Below, piece by piece: positions 1 through 7,904 of a DNA stretch of 19,596 nucleotides. Both the position numbers and the translations under genes were made by a program. Numbering within the stretch: position 1 is the first letter of the stretch; every line of letters starts with the position of its first letter. Below the pieces are notes generated by a model that saw only the letters and a list, made by a program, of their open reading frames with translations, ran no database searches and was not told where the DNA came from. This DNA comes from JAVBQG01 sp031549185 (lineage in GTDB: Bacteria; Synergistota; Synergistia; Synergistales; Synergistaceae), in contig JAVBQG010000021.1 of NCBI GenBank assembly GCA_031549185.1, positions 1 through 19,596 of the forward strand, read 5' to 3'.

Positions 1-87
1 GCAACTCATACTGCCGCTTGTCACTCGCTCCAATACCAATGCACGCTTCAATTCTCTTTTCGACAAAGATATACGTCCTTCTTCCAT
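1..87 (-). CDS. Transposase, N-terminal fragment (runs off window)
   Basis: Read leftwards from an ATG at 87-85, the minus strand is open to the window edge and gives 29 residues containing SLSKRELKRALVLERV. The pattern S-x-R/K-E-L-K-R-x-x-V-L-E-x-V resembles the beginning of helix-turn-helix transposases of the ISNCY/IS481-like kind, where it precedes the DNA-binding HTH. Two direct repeats lie immediately upstream of the start codon, as expected near the end of an insertion sequence. No convincing Shine-Dalgarno is seen, so the exact start is unsure. The family is inferred from a short motif only; the rest of the gene lies outside the window, so integrity cannot be judged. Confidence 0.5.
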   Translation of the reverse strand, partial: MEEGRISLSKRELKRALVLERVTSGSMSC

Positions 88-89
88 GA

Positions 90-136
90 GGACATTTTCA
101 CAGACGAATTACGAGCGGACATTATCACAGACGAAT
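90..136. repeat. Two 20-bp direct repeats, 27-bp period
   Basis: GGACATTTTCACAGACGAAT at 90-109 recurs at 117-136 with one difference (T to A at the eighth base). They start just upstream of the partial transposase gene, so they are probably subterminal transposase-binding repeats of that element. The outer end of the element would then lie near 136-160. An operator for the downstream hut operon is a less likely alternative. Confidence 0.6.
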
Positions 137-156
137 GGCAATCATGAAGATTGCCA
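136..156. repeat. Short perfect hairpin between IS end and hut promoter
   Basis: TGGCAATC at 136-143 pairs with GATTGCCA at 149-156 around a 5-nt loop. It overlaps the last base of the second direct repeat and ends two bases before the candidate -35 box. It could be the tip of the insertion sequence, or an operator for hutH. No T-tract follows, so it is not a typical terminator. Confidence 0.4.
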
Positions 157-157
157 A

Positions 158-186
158 TTGCCGAAAACTACCATTTATATTATGAT
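158..186 (+). promoter_or_regulatory. Candidate sigma70-type promoter for the hut operon
   Basis: TTGCCG (158-163) and TATGAT (181-186) are separated by exactly 17 bp; they match consensus at 4/6 and 5/6 positions. This lies in the only AT-rich stretch before hutH and would start transcription near 193, giving a leader of roughly 95 nt. It was identified by eye. Confidence 0.4.
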
Positions 187-289
187 ATGTGAGGTTTACT
201 ATATTTTAGATCATGCAAAGAATATCAAATTTTCCGATCCGCTAGCGTGATAAAGCATCACCATTTGACCTGAGATGGGGGCATGAAAA

Positions 290-1822
290 ATGAACGGCAA
301 CATACTCGAGCTGGATGGGCATTCGCTCGTGGTCGAGGACGTCGTCAAAGTTGCGCGCGGCGGCTGCTGTGTCGCGCTGAAAGAATCGACGAAGGAACAC
401 ATCGAATGGGGCGCCCGAACGGTGCAGAGGTGGGTGGATGCGGGCAGGCCCGTATACGGCATCACGACCGGCTTCGGGGATCTCGCCACGGTCGCGATAC
501 CGGCGCACAAGAGCGAGCTGCTGCAGCGGAACCTGCTGCTCTCGCACTCGTGCGGGCTGGGGAACCCGCTGTCGGAGGAGGTCGTCCGCGCCGTCATGCT
601 CCTGCGGATCAACACGCTCGCGCGGGGGTACTCCGGTGTCTCCCTCTCCACACTCTCGCGCCTCGTGGACTTTCTCAACCTCGGTATCCACCCCGTGATC
701 CCCGAACAGGGCTCGCTGGGCGCGAGTGGGGATCTTTGTCCCCTCTCGCACCTCGCGATCACGCTCCTGGGCGAGGGCGAGGTCTTCTACAAAGGCAAAC
801 GCGTGCCCGCGAAGAAGGCCCTGCATCAGGCCGGACTCGAACCGATCTCGCTGCACCCCAAGGAGGGGCTCGCCCTCAACAACGGCACCACGGTCATGAT
901 CGCGATGGCGGCCTTGGGCCTCTACGACGCCACAAATCTCTTCAAGACCGCCGATATCGCCGGCGCCCTCTCGTTGGAGGCCCTTCACGGGGTGCCCTAC
1001 GCCTTCGACGAGCGCACGCACGATCTGCGCCCCCACACGGGGCAACGCCTCGTCGCGCGCAACATCCGCCGCCTGATCGACGGCAGCGAGATCATCGACC
1101 ACTTCAGGGGCGATCGCGTGCAGGACGCCTACTCCCTGCGCTGCATCCCCCAGGTGCACGGCGCGAGCCGCGACGCCCTCGCCTACGTGAAGGAGAAGGT
1201 CGAGATCGAGCTCAACGCCGTCACAGACAACCCCCTCATCTTCCCCGACGACGACGAGGCCATCAGCGGCGGCAACTTCCACGGCCAGCCGATCGCCATC
1301 GCCATGGACTTCTTCGGCATCGCCGCGGCGGAGCTGGGCAGCATCGCGGAGCGGCGCGTCGCGCGCCTCGTGGATGCCAAGCTCTCCGGCCTCCCTCCCT
1401 TTCTCGTCGCGGAGAGCGGCGTCAACAGTGGTTTCATGATCCCTCAGTATACGGCGGCATCGATCGTCTCGGAGAACAAGGTCCTCGCGCACCCGTCGAG
1501 CGTCGACACGATCCCGACCTCGGCGGGGCAGGAGGATCACGTCTCGATGGGCGGATACGCCGCGCGCAAGGGGCTGCAGATCCTGGAGAACGCCAGACGT
1601 GTAATCGCCATCGAGCTCTTCTGCGCCGCGCAGGGGCTCGAGTTCAGTATGCCTATGAAACCGGGCGCAGGGACAGCGGCGGCTTTCCGCGCCATCCGCG
1701 GGCGAATCCCGTTCATCGAAAAGGATACATATATGCAACCCTTTTTACTGGAATCCGTTAAAATGATAGAAGACAGGAGCGTGTTGAACGCGGCGGAGCG
1801 TGAGATCGGAGTGCTGGATTGA
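290..1822 (+). CDS. hutH: Histidine ammonia-lyase
   Basis: First enzyme of histidine degradation, removing ammonia from L-histidine to give urocanate in the cytoplasm. The product is 510 aa, the usual length. The MIO cofactor triad Ala-Ser-Gly is at residues 145-147 (bases 722-730) in GSLGASGDLCPLSHLA. The active-site tyrosine is Y56 in VYGITTGFG, and H86 in LLSHSCG is the residue typical of histidine-specific members rather than tyrosine or phenylalanine lyases. The C-terminal QEDHVSMG block is present. The ATG at 290 is preceded by GGGGG at 277-281. It is the first gene of the hut cluster; the stop codon abuts a palindromic repeat, and hutU follows on the same strand. Confidence 0.97.
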   Translation: MNGNILELDGHSLVVEDVVKVARGGCCVALKESTKEHIEWGARTVQRWVDAGRPVYGITTGFGDLATVAIPAHKSELLQRNLLLSHSCGLGNPLSEEVVRAVMLLRINTLARGYSGVSLSTLSRLVDFLNLGIHPVIPEQGSLGASGDLCPLSHLAITLLGEGEVFYKGKRVPAKKALHQAGLEPISLHPKEGLALNNGTTVMIAMAALGLYDATNLFKTADIAGALSLEALHGVPYAFDERTHDLRPHTGQRLVARNIRRLIDGSEIIDHFRGDRVQDAYSLRCIPQVHGASRDALAYVKEKVEIELNAVTDNPLIFPDDDEAISGGNFHGQPIAIAMDFFGIAAAELGSIAERRVARLVDAKLSGLPPFLVAESGVNSGFMIPQYTAASIVSENKVLAHPSSVDTIPTSAGQEDHVSMGGYAARKGLQILENARRVIAIELFCAAQGLEFSMPMKPGAGTAAAFRAIRGRIPFIEKDTYMQPFLLESVKMIEDRSVLNAAEREIGVLD

Positions 1823-1934
1823 CGATATCGTTGTTGGGGCGCGCATTGCGTGTCCGCCGATTCTGGAATATCCCGGCGGTAGAGCGGACGGCCGATGGCT
1901 GCCCCTACGAAAAACGGCGTTTTTGCACAACCCC
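1823..1934. repeat. Palindromic intergenic repeat, copy A
   Basis: Begins directly after the hutH stop and runs to GCACAACCCC. It shares GGGGCGCGCATTGCG, TTCTGGAATA and CGGACGGCCGATGGC, then CCCCTACGAAAAACGGCGTT, with copy C at 15776-15896, in the same order and spacing. The left outer arm seen in copies B and C (GGGGCYGTGC) is missing here; hutH coding sequence occupies its place. The internal arms make a long imperfect hairpin in the hutH-hutU transcript. Confidence 0.8.
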
Positions 1935-1972
1935 GGGATCGGACAGATTGTTTTTCGAAAGGAGTGTTTGCC

Positions 1973-3967
1973 ATGAAAATATCCCTTTCTTTTCCCGGCG
2001 GCCTTCCGCGCAGGAAAGAATTCGAACCGGGCATCCGCCGCGCTCCGAACAGGGGGCAGGTCCTGCGCGAGGCCGAGGTCGTCCTCGCGCTGCAGAACGC
2101 CCTGCGCTACATCCCCGAGGAGTACCACGACGAGCTTGCGCCCGAGTTTCTCGAGGAATACCGGGCCACCGGGCGCATCTACGGCTACCGCTTCCGCCCG
2201 GAGGGACGCATCCGGGGCAAGGCCATCGACGAGTACGAGGGGAAGTGCGTCGAGGCGAAGGCCTTCGCCGTCATGATCGACAACAACCTCGACTTCGACG
2301 TGGCGCTCTACCCCTACGAGCTCGTCACCTACGGCGAGACCGGTCAGGTCTTCCAGAACTGGATGCAGTACCTGCTCGTAAAGGAGTACCTGAAGCAGCT
2401 GACCGACGAGCAGACTCTGATAATCGAATCCGGGCACCCGCTCGGCCTCTTCCGCTCGCCGAAGGGCGCGCCGCGCGCGGTCATCACGAACGCGATGATG
2501 GTCGGCCTCTTCGACGACCCGCAGAACTTCACGCGCGCCGCCGCGCTCGGCGTCGCCAACTACGGCCAGATGACGGCCGGCGGCTGGATGTACATCGGGC
2601 CGCAGGGCATCGTGCACGGGACCTACAACACGATCCTCAACGCCGCGCGCACCAAGTACGACGTGCACGCGGAAAAGGGCGCGGCGGGGCTGCTCTTCGT
2701 CTCGTCCGGGCTCGGCGGCATGAGCGGCGCGCAGCCGAAGGCGGCCGAGATCGCCGGGGCAGCCTCCATCGTGGCCGAGGTCGACGCGTCGCGCATCGAG
2801 ACGCGTCACTCGCAGGGCTGGGTGCGCGAGGTCTCTGACGACCTGGGCAGGGTCTTCGAGATGACGCTGGACGCGAAGGAGAGAGGCGAGCCCCTCAGCG
2901 TCGCCTATCACGGCAACGTCGTCGACCTGCTCGCCTACGCGCTCGAACACGGCGTCAAGATCGACCTCCTGTCCGATCAGACCTCGTGCCACGCGCCATA
3001 CGAGGGCGGCTACTGCCCGCAGGGGCTCGACTTCGCCGCGCGCACGCGGATGATCTCCGGAGACCCGGAGGAGTTCCGCCGGCGCGTCGACGCCTCCCTC
3101 CGCCGGCACTTCGAGCTGATCAAGGCACACGTCGAGAGGGGTACATACTTCTTCGACTACGGCAACTCGTTCCTGCGCGCCGTCTTCGACGCCGGCGTGA
3201 CGGAGGTGGCGCGAAACGGCGTCGACACCTACGACGGCTTCGTATACCCCTCGTACGTGGAGGACATCATGGGCCCGCTGCTCTTCGACTTCGGCTACGG
3301 ACCCTTCCGCTGGGTCTGCCTGAGCGGCAGGCCGGAGGATCTGCAGAAGACCGACAAGGCTGCAATGGCCTGCATCAACCCCGAACGCCGCTTCCAGGAC
3401 CGCGACAACTGGGCGTGGATCCGCGACGCCGAGAAAAACCGCCTCGTCGTCGGCACGCAGGCGCGCATCCTCTACCAGGACGAGGAGGGGCGCATGCGCA
3501 TCGCGCTCAAATTCAACGAGATGGTGCGCCGGGGCGAGATCGGACCCGTCATGCTCGGGCGCGACCACCACGACGTCTCCGGCACCGACTCGCCCTACCG
3601 CGAGACGTCGAACATCAAAGACGGCAGCAACGTCATGGCCGACATGGCGGTCCAGTGCTTCGCCGGCAACGCCGCGCGCGGCATGAGCCTCGTCGCCCTG
3701 CATAACGGCGGCGGCGTCGGCATCGGCAAGGCGGTCAACGGCGGCTTCGGCCTCGTGCTCGACGGCAGCGAGCGGGTCGACGAGATCATCAGGCAGGCGA
3801 TGAGCTGGGACGTGATGGGAGGCGTCGCGCGCCGCGCCTGGGCGCGAAACCGCAACGCCATCCGCACGAGCGCGATGTTCAACGAAAACCGCCCCGACGG
3901 CCATATCACGCTGCCGTACATGGCCGACGAGGAGAAGTTGCGGGAGCTGGTGAGGGCAAGACCCTGA
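1973..3967 (+). CDS. hutU: Urocanate hydratase (long form)
   Basis: Converts urocanate to 4-imidazolone-5-propionate using tightly bound NAD+. The 664-aa product matches the longer urocanase type found in anaerobes and animals rather than the roughly 555-aa Pseudomonas/Bacillus type. A glycine-rich nucleotide-binding stretch, SSGLGGMSGAQ, lies near residues 244-254. DQTSCHAPYEGGY starts at 335, and a conserved C-terminal block contains QCFAGNAARG (Cys562) and HNGGGVGIGKAVNGG from 577. The start is the ATG at 1973, with AAAGGAG at 1958-1964 spaced 8 nt. An in-frame ATG at 1895 lies inside the palindromic repeat and is not used here. It sits between hutH and ftcD. Confidence 0.96.
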   Translation: MKISLSFPGGLPRRKEFEPGIRRAPNRGQVLREAEVVLALQNALRYIPEEYHDELAPEFLEEYRATGRIYGYRFRPEGRIRGKAIDEYEGKCVEAKAFAVMIDNNLDFDVALYPYELVTYGETGQVFQNWMQYLLVKEYLKQLTDEQTLIIESGHPLGLFRSPKGAPRAVITNAMMVGLFDDPQNFTRAAALGVANYGQMTAGGWMYIGPQGIVHGTYNTILNAARTKYDVHAEKGAAGLLFVSSGLGGMSGAQPKAAEIAGAASIVAEVDASRIETRHSQGWVREVSDDLGRVFEMTLDAKERGEPLSVAYHGNVVDLLAYALEHGVKIDLLSDQTSCHAPYEGGYCPQGLDFAARTRMISGDPEEFRRRVDASLRRHFELIKAHVERGTYFFDYGNSFLRAVFDAGVTEVARNGVDTYDGFVYPSYVEDIMGPLLFDFGYGPFRWVCLSGRPEDLQKTDKAAMACINPERRFQDRDNWAWIRDAEKNRLVVGTQARILYQDEEGRMRIALKFNEMVRRGEIGPVMLGRDHHDVSGTDSPYRETSNIKDGSNVMADMAVQCFAGNAARGMSLVALHNGGGVGIGKAVNGGFGLVLDGSERVDEIIRQAMSWDVMGGVARRAWARNRNAIRTSAMFNENRPDGHITLPYMADEEKLRELVRARP

Positions 3968-4113
3968 CCTCTCCCTCCCCCGACCCCTCCCTCCCCCAAA
4001 GCGGGGAGGGAGGGGAGCAAAACAAAGACGAAAAACCAAAATCATTTGCCTTTGACCTTGCCCTTCTCCCCCTCTCCGCTTTGGGAGAGGGGGACGGGGG
4101 GTGAGGTCGGGCA
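3966..4113. repeat. C/T- and G/A-rich double-hairpin repeat element
   Basis: The hutU-ftcD gap is filled by two hairpins: CCTCCCTCCCC facing GGGGAGGGAGG (about 3987-4016), and CCCCCTCTCC facing GGAGAGGGGG (about 4070-4100). The outer ends, GACCTCTCCC and GGGGTGAGGTC, are also roughly complementary, so the whole ~145 bp is one imperfect inverted repeat. Elements of the CCTCACCCCC type are common between genes in many bacterial genomes. No T-tract follows, so it need not end transcription. Confidence 0.65.
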
Positions 4114-4149
4114 AGAGACGAAATTCTCAGAGAGAAGGAGCCAACTATC

Positions 4150-5085
4150 TTGTCCAAAACCCCGAAACAGCTCATCGAATGCGTTCCGAACTACAGCGAG
4201 GGGCGCCGCAAGGACGTGATCGAGGAGATCGCCTCCTCGTTCAGGAACAAAAAGGGCGTCTATCTCTTCGACTACCGGGCCGACGAGGACCACAACCGCC
4301 TCGTGATCAGCCTCGTCGGGCAACCGGGGCCGATTCAGGACGCGCTGATCGAGTCGGCCAAGATCGCCTCCCGCCGCATCGACATGGAGGCGCACCAGGG
4401 CGGACACCCGCGCATCGGCGCGGTCGACGTGATCCCCTTCACGCCGCTGAAGAACGTCACGATGGAGGAGTGCGTGAAGATCGCGCACGAATTCGGCGAG
4501 CGCTATTATCGCGAGACGGGGATTCCCGTCTACTTCTACGAGGAGGCGGCGAAGCGCCCCGACCGCAAGCGGCTGGAGGCCGTGCGCAAGGGACAGTACG
4601 AGCTGCTCTGCACGGAGGCCAAGTGCGACCCCGACCGCTGCCCGGACGTCGGCGACCCCTGCCTGCACCCGAGCGCAGGCGCGACCGTGATCGGCGCGCG
4701 CAAGCTGCTGATTGCCTTCAACGTCAACCTGGCAACGGGCGACGTCGAGGTTGCGAAGAAGATCGCCGCGACCGTGCGCGCGTCGTCGGGCGGCTTCTGC
4801 CACGTCAAGGGCATCGGCCTCGCGCTGGAGGACCGCGGCATCGCGCAGGTCAGCATGAACCTCGTCGATTACGAGAAGAACGCGCTCTACAGGGTGCTGG
4901 AGACCATCCGCATGGAAGCCCGGCGCTGGGGCGTCGCGGTGCTCGAGACCGAGGTCTACGGCATGGTCCCCGCGAACGCGCTGCTGGAGAGCACGGAGTA
5001 CTACATGCAGATCGCCGGCTTCGACCCCGCGCAGGTAATCGAACTGCGCCTGCTGGAGATGATGGGGGAGGAGGGGAACGATTGA
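4150..5085 (+). CDS. ftcD: Glutamate formimidoyltransferase
   Basis: Transfers the formimino group of N-formimino-L-glutamate to tetrahydrofolate, releasing glutamate. The 311-aa product corresponds to the transferase half of the bifunctional mammalian FTCD; the cyclodeaminase half is the separate fchA gene downstream. The N-terminus has the family signature ECVPNYSEGRR (residues 10-20). The catalytic histidine is H82 in AHQGGHPRIGAVDVIPFTP, the same number as in characterised FTCD enzymes. Translation starts at TTG 4150, chosen because AAGGAG lies at 4135-4140 with 9-nt spacing. The stop overlaps the hutI start, suggesting translational coupling. Confidence 0.95.
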   Translation: MSKTPKQLIECVPNYSEGRRKDVIEEIASSFRNKKGVYLFDYRADEDHNRLVISLVGQPGPIQDALIESAKIASRRIDMEAHQGGHPRIGAVDVIPFTPLKNVTMEECVKIAHEFGERYYRETGIPVYFYEEAAKRPDRKRLEAVRKGQYELLCTEAKCDPDRCPDVGDPCLHPSAGATVIGARKLLIAFNVNLATGDVEVAKKIAATVRASSGGFCHVKGIGLALEDRGIAQVSMNLVDYEKNALYRVLETIRMEARRWGVAVLETEVYGMVPANALLESTEYYMQIAGFDPAQVIELRLLEMMGEEGND

Positions 5086-6326
5086 CGACCAAACTCTTTC
5101 GCAATCTGACGCTTTTCACGCCGGTCGATAAGGGACATGCCCCGCGCGGCGGCGAACAGGGTGAAATCGCGGCGATCCCGAACGCCGCCATCCTCTGTGA
5201 AAACGGCGCCATCGCGCGCGCGGGCGACGAGGCGGGTGTGCTCGACGGTCTCGACTTCAGAACCGTCGACCAGGAGATAGACCTCGGCGGCGCACCGGCG
5301 GTCCCCGGCTTCGTCGACCCTCACACGCACATGTGCTTCGCGGAACGGCGCGAACGGGAGTTCGAGCTGCGCCTATCCGGCACACCGTATCTGGAGATAC
5401 TCAAACAGGGCGGCGGCATCCTCTCTTCCGTGCGCGCGATACGCGAGGCGGACGAGGACGCGCTCTACCTCGCGACGCTGGACAATGTCGGCCGCGCGCT
5501 GCGTAGCGGAACGACGACGGTCGAGATCAAGAGCGGCTACGGCCTTGACGTCGAGTCCGAGAAGAAGATGCTGCGCGTGATAGGCCGCGTCGCCCGCGAG
5601 ACGCCGCTGGACGTCGTGCCGACCTTCATGGGCGCGCACGCCGTGCCCGCCGAGCACAGGGCGAACCCCGCCGAATACGTGAGGATCGTCGTGAACGAGA
5701 TGCTGCCCGCAATCAAAGAGCAGGGGATCGCGGAGTTCTGCGACATCTTCTGCGAGGACGGCGTCTTCTCGGTATCGCAGAGCCGCGAGATTCTGAACGC
5801 CGCGCGGGCGCTGGGTTTCGGCCTCAAGATCCACGCCGACGAAGTGACGGACCTCGGCGGCGCTTCGCTGGCGGGCGAGCTGCGCGCGGCCTCCGCCGAG
5901 CACCTGCTGGCGGCGAGCGACGAGGGCCTGGCCGCGATGGCCGCCGCCGGTACGATCGCGGTGTTGCTGCCGGCGACCGCTTACAGCCTCAAAAAAAACT
6001 ACGCGCGCGCGCGGCGCATGATCGAGCTCGGCGTGCCGGTCGCTCTCGCGACAGACTGCAACCCCGGCTCGTGCTTCTGCGAGTCGATGCCGTTCGTCTT
6101 CGGACTCGCCGTCATGGCGATGGAGATGACGATTCCGGAGGCGCTGGTCGCCTCCACGCTCGGTGCGGCCTACGCGATCGGAATGCAGGGCAAAGTCGGC
6201 AGCCTCGAGCCGGGCAAAAACGCGGATTTCCTGGTGCTTGACGGCGGCTCGCCGGCGGTGCTGGCGTACCACGCGGGGGGAAACCCCGTGACCCGGGTCT
6301 ATAAGAGGGGGGAACCGGTGGCGTAA
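5082..6326 (+). CDS. hutI: Imidazolonepropionase
   Basis: Hydrolyses 4-imidazolone-5-propionate to N-formimino-L-glutamate, a metal-dependent amidohydrolase step. The product is 414 aa. The metal-binding DPHTH gives H81 and H83, followed by CFAERREREFELRLSG typical of HutI. H251 in KIHADE, H274 in SAEHLLA and D325 in ATDCNPGS complete the metal and active site. The start is a TTG at 5082 whose last bases overlap the ftcD stop (TTGA); a GGAGGAGGGG ribosome site lies within the ftcD 3' end. The gene order transferase-then-imidazolonepropionase is reversed relative to the pathway, which does not affect function. Confidence 0.96.
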   Translation: MTTKLFRNLTLFTPVDKGHAPRGGEQGEIAAIPNAAILCENGAIARAGDEAGVLDGLDFRTVDQEIDLGGAPAVPGFVDPHTHMCFAERREREFELRLSGTPYLEILKQGGGILSSVRAIREADEDALYLATLDNVGRALRSGTTTVEIKSGYGLDVESEKKMLRVIGRVARETPLDVVPTFMGAHAVPAEHRANPAEYVRIVVNEMLPAIKEQGIAEFCDIFCEDGVFSVSQSREILNAARALGFGLKIHADEVTDLGGASLAGELRAASAEHLLAASDEGLAAMAAAGTIAVLLPATAYSLKKNYARARRMIELGVPVALATDCNPGSCFCESMPFVFGLAVMAMEMTIPEALVASTLGAAYAIGMQGKVGSLEPGKNADFLVLDGGSPAVLAYHAGGNPVTRVYKRGEPVA

Positions 6327-6331
6327 AGCCA

Positions 6332-6431
6332 GGGGCCGTGCGGTATCGCCGTAGGGACGCGCATTGCGCGCCCGTTCTGCCGCCGAAACATCCCAGGAAC
6401 CGGACGCGCAATGCGCGCCCCGAAAAACCGG
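6332..6431. repeat. Palindromic intergenic repeat, copy B
   Basis: Starts five bases after the hutI stop with GGGGCCGTGC, then GTATCGCCGTAGGG and ACGCGCATTGCGCGCCCG, aligned base by base with copy C. The right half differs: CCGGACGCGCAATGCGCG is the reverse complement of the left ACGCGCATTGCGCG block, so this copy is a cleaner inverted repeat. It ends in CCCCGAAAAACCGG. It lies in the hutI-fchA gap and would form a strong hairpin in the hut mRNA. Confidence 0.75.
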
Positions 6432-6494
6432 TTATTTAAAACAGACGCGATATAGAGATTGCCGAATTATAAAACCGAGCAAGGAGGCAACGAT

Positions 6495-7121
6495 ATGAAA
6501 TTTTCAGACTACACGATCGAAAAATTCGTCGCGGAGTTGGCGAGCGACTCGCCCGCCCCAGGCGGCGGCAGCGTCGCCGCGCTCTGCGGAGCGCTCGGCG
6601 CGGCGCTCGCGGCCATGGTGGCGAACTTGACGGTCGGGCGCGAAAAATACAAAGACGCGGAGGCGGCGATGCGGGACGTCCTCGCGCGGGCGAATGGCCT
6701 GCACGCGACGTTTCTCGCGCTGATAGACGAGGACACGGCGGCCTTCAACGCCTACATGGCGGCGCGGAAGCTGCCGCGGGAGACCGACGCGGAGAAGGCC
6801 GCGCGCGCGGCGGCCATCGAGGAGGCGAGCAAGACCGCGACGGACGTACCCCTGAAGACCCTCGAAGCCTGCGTCCCCCTCGCCGAGCTCGCGAAGGAAG
6901 CGGCGGCCCTCGGCAACCCAAACGCCCTCAGCGACGCCGGCGTTTCGGCGCTCCTGGCAACCGCTACGGCCAAGGCCGCCGCCTACAACGTACGCATCAA
7001 CCTCCCCGGCATCAAGGACGGCGCTTTTGTCGAGACGTGCCGGGCACGCATGGCATTCGCCCTATCGGAGGTCGACCTGTTGGCACGCGAGGTGGAGGCA
7101 AAGATGGAGGCGGAGCTGTAG
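6495..7121 (+). CDS. fchA: Formimidotetrahydrofolate cyclodeaminase
   Basis: Converts 5-formimino-THF to 5,10-methenyl-THF and ammonia, completing the folate route of histidine breakdown. The product is 208 aa, the usual length for the stand-alone cyclodeaminase. Hallmarks are the N-terminal SPAPGGGSVAALCGALGAAL, then LIDEDTAAFNAYM, PLKTLEACVPLAEL and AAYNVRINLPGI. The start at ATG 6495 is chosen over the upstream in-frame ATG at 6459 because AAGGAGG lies at 6481-6487, 7 nt away. A 168-nt gap carrying repeat copy B separates it from hutI, so it may be co-transcribed or have its own promoter. A degenerate second copy lies at 7905-8353. Confidence 0.95.
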   Translation: MKFSDYTIEKFVAELASDSPAPGGGSVAALCGALGAALAAMVANLTVGREKYKDAEAAMRDVLARANGLHATFLALIDEDTAAFNAYMAARKLPRETDAEKAARAAAIEEASKTATDVPLKTLEACVPLAELAKEAAALGNPNALSDAGVSALLATATAKAAAYNVRINLPGIKDGAFVETCRARMAFALSEVDLLAREVEAKMEAEL

Positions 7122-7136
7122 CGCCCGGGTGAAACC

Positions 7137-7172
7137 ATGTTTCGTAGGGGCGGCTGCCCACAGCCGCCCGTG
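7137..7172. repeat. Hairpin between convergent genes, related to the palindromic repeat
   Basis: GGGCGGCTG (7148-7156) pairs perfectly with CAGCCGCCC (7161-7169) around CCCA. The flanking TTTCGTAGGGGCGGC is the reverse complement of the right arm of copies A and C (GCCGCCCCTACGAAA), so this is a short relative of that family. It sits between the ends of fchA and the minus-strand Big_2 gene and may serve as a bidirectional terminator, although no T-tract is present. Confidence 0.6.
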
Positions 7173-7760
7173 TTACGACGCGCGACGCCCTGGAGATTGC
7201 CTCCGACGGCGCGCATCTCTTCCGCGAAACGCCACCGGCACAGCGGCGAGCAGCCAAAGGGCGAGGCCGTTTGCCGTGGTACAGCTGTCCGCGTCGTCGC
7301 CCGCCTCCTGGTCGACGACCGTCACTCTGCACGTCGCTTGCCTCTCTCCATCGGCGGTGATCGCCTTGATGATCGCCGTCCCGGCGGAGACGCCGCAGAC
7401 CAGGCCGGTTGTGTCGACCGTGGCGACGCTCTCGTTGTCGGAGAACCAGCGCACTGCTCCCTCCGCCGCATCCAAAGGTAAGATGAGGGATATCAGCTGC
7501 TCCATATAGCCGACGTCGATGGTGAGCTCCGCAGCGGAGAGCCGGATGTCGCGCGCGAGGAGGTCCTCGTAGCCCGACGCCGGAGTCGACAAATCGGTCG
7601 ACACGCCGGACAGGGAGGAGGCAAGGCGCATGGGGTGCTTCGACGGCGCGGGAGATTCCTTCTTCAGGTGCGTCGAAAACAGGGCATACGCGGGGACGAT
7701 CGCCAGAAACAGGCAGAAGAGCAAAACGCCTCCCCCAAGCGACTTGCCGATCTCTCGCAT
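7173..7760 (-). CDS. Secreted Big_2 domain protein with Synergist-CTERM-like tail
   Basis: The 195-aa protein starts at ATG 7760 on the minus strand, preceded by a GGAGGAGGGGG ribosome site. Residues 1 to about 28 are a signal peptide (MREIGKSLGGG followed by a hydrophobic run). After a spacer there is one bacterial Ig-like group 2 domain, from ELTIDVGYMEQL through VRWFSDNESVATVD and GTAIIKAI to ATCRVTVV. The C-terminus has an acidic linker, DSC, the hydrophobic GLALWLLAAVPVAF and the basic RGRDARRRR. This tripartite tail resembles the Synergist-CTERM sorting signal, implying processing and surface attachment at the cysteine. It lies opposite to and between fchA and its pseudogene. Ligand and role are unknown. 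Confidence 0.8.
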   Translation of the reverse strand: MREIGKSLGGGVLLFCLFLAIVPAYALFSTHLKKESPAPSKHPMRLASSLSGVSTDLSTPASGYEDLLARDIRLSAAELTIDVGYMEQLISLILPLDAAEGAVRWFSDNESVATVDTTGLVCGVSAGTAIIKAITADGERQATCRVTVVDQEAGDDADSCTTANGLALWLLAAVPVAFRGRDARRRRQSPGRRAS

Positions 7761-7904
7761 TCCCGCGTCCCCCTCCTCCCCGCAATAAACCCGACCAACA
7801 CACAAGGACACCGACATGCCGCAAGAGGCGCCTTCGCATCGATTCGTTTCGTGAAAAAAATACGTGCTCTTGCCTGGCCGGGCTGGCTCGTTTACTCTAG
7901 AGAC

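Noticed and set aside
90..136. CRISPR array
   Set aside because: There are only two repeat units with a 7-bp gap between them, which is too short for spacers; they lie beside a transposase-like gene.
1895..1972. Upstream start extending hutU by 26 residues
   Set aside because: The extension lies within repeat copy A and lacks a ribosome site, whereas ATG 1973 has AAAGGAG at ideal spacing.
1745..4114. Long minus-strand open frame of 789 codons
   Set aside because: It lies antisense to hutU, has low-complexity V/D/A/R-rich sequence typical of reversed G+C-rich genes, and shows no recognisable motif.
7027..7509. Plus-strand frames over the small secreted gene
   Set aside because: They read across the end of fchA and antisense to a coherent signal peptide-Big_2-CTERM protein.
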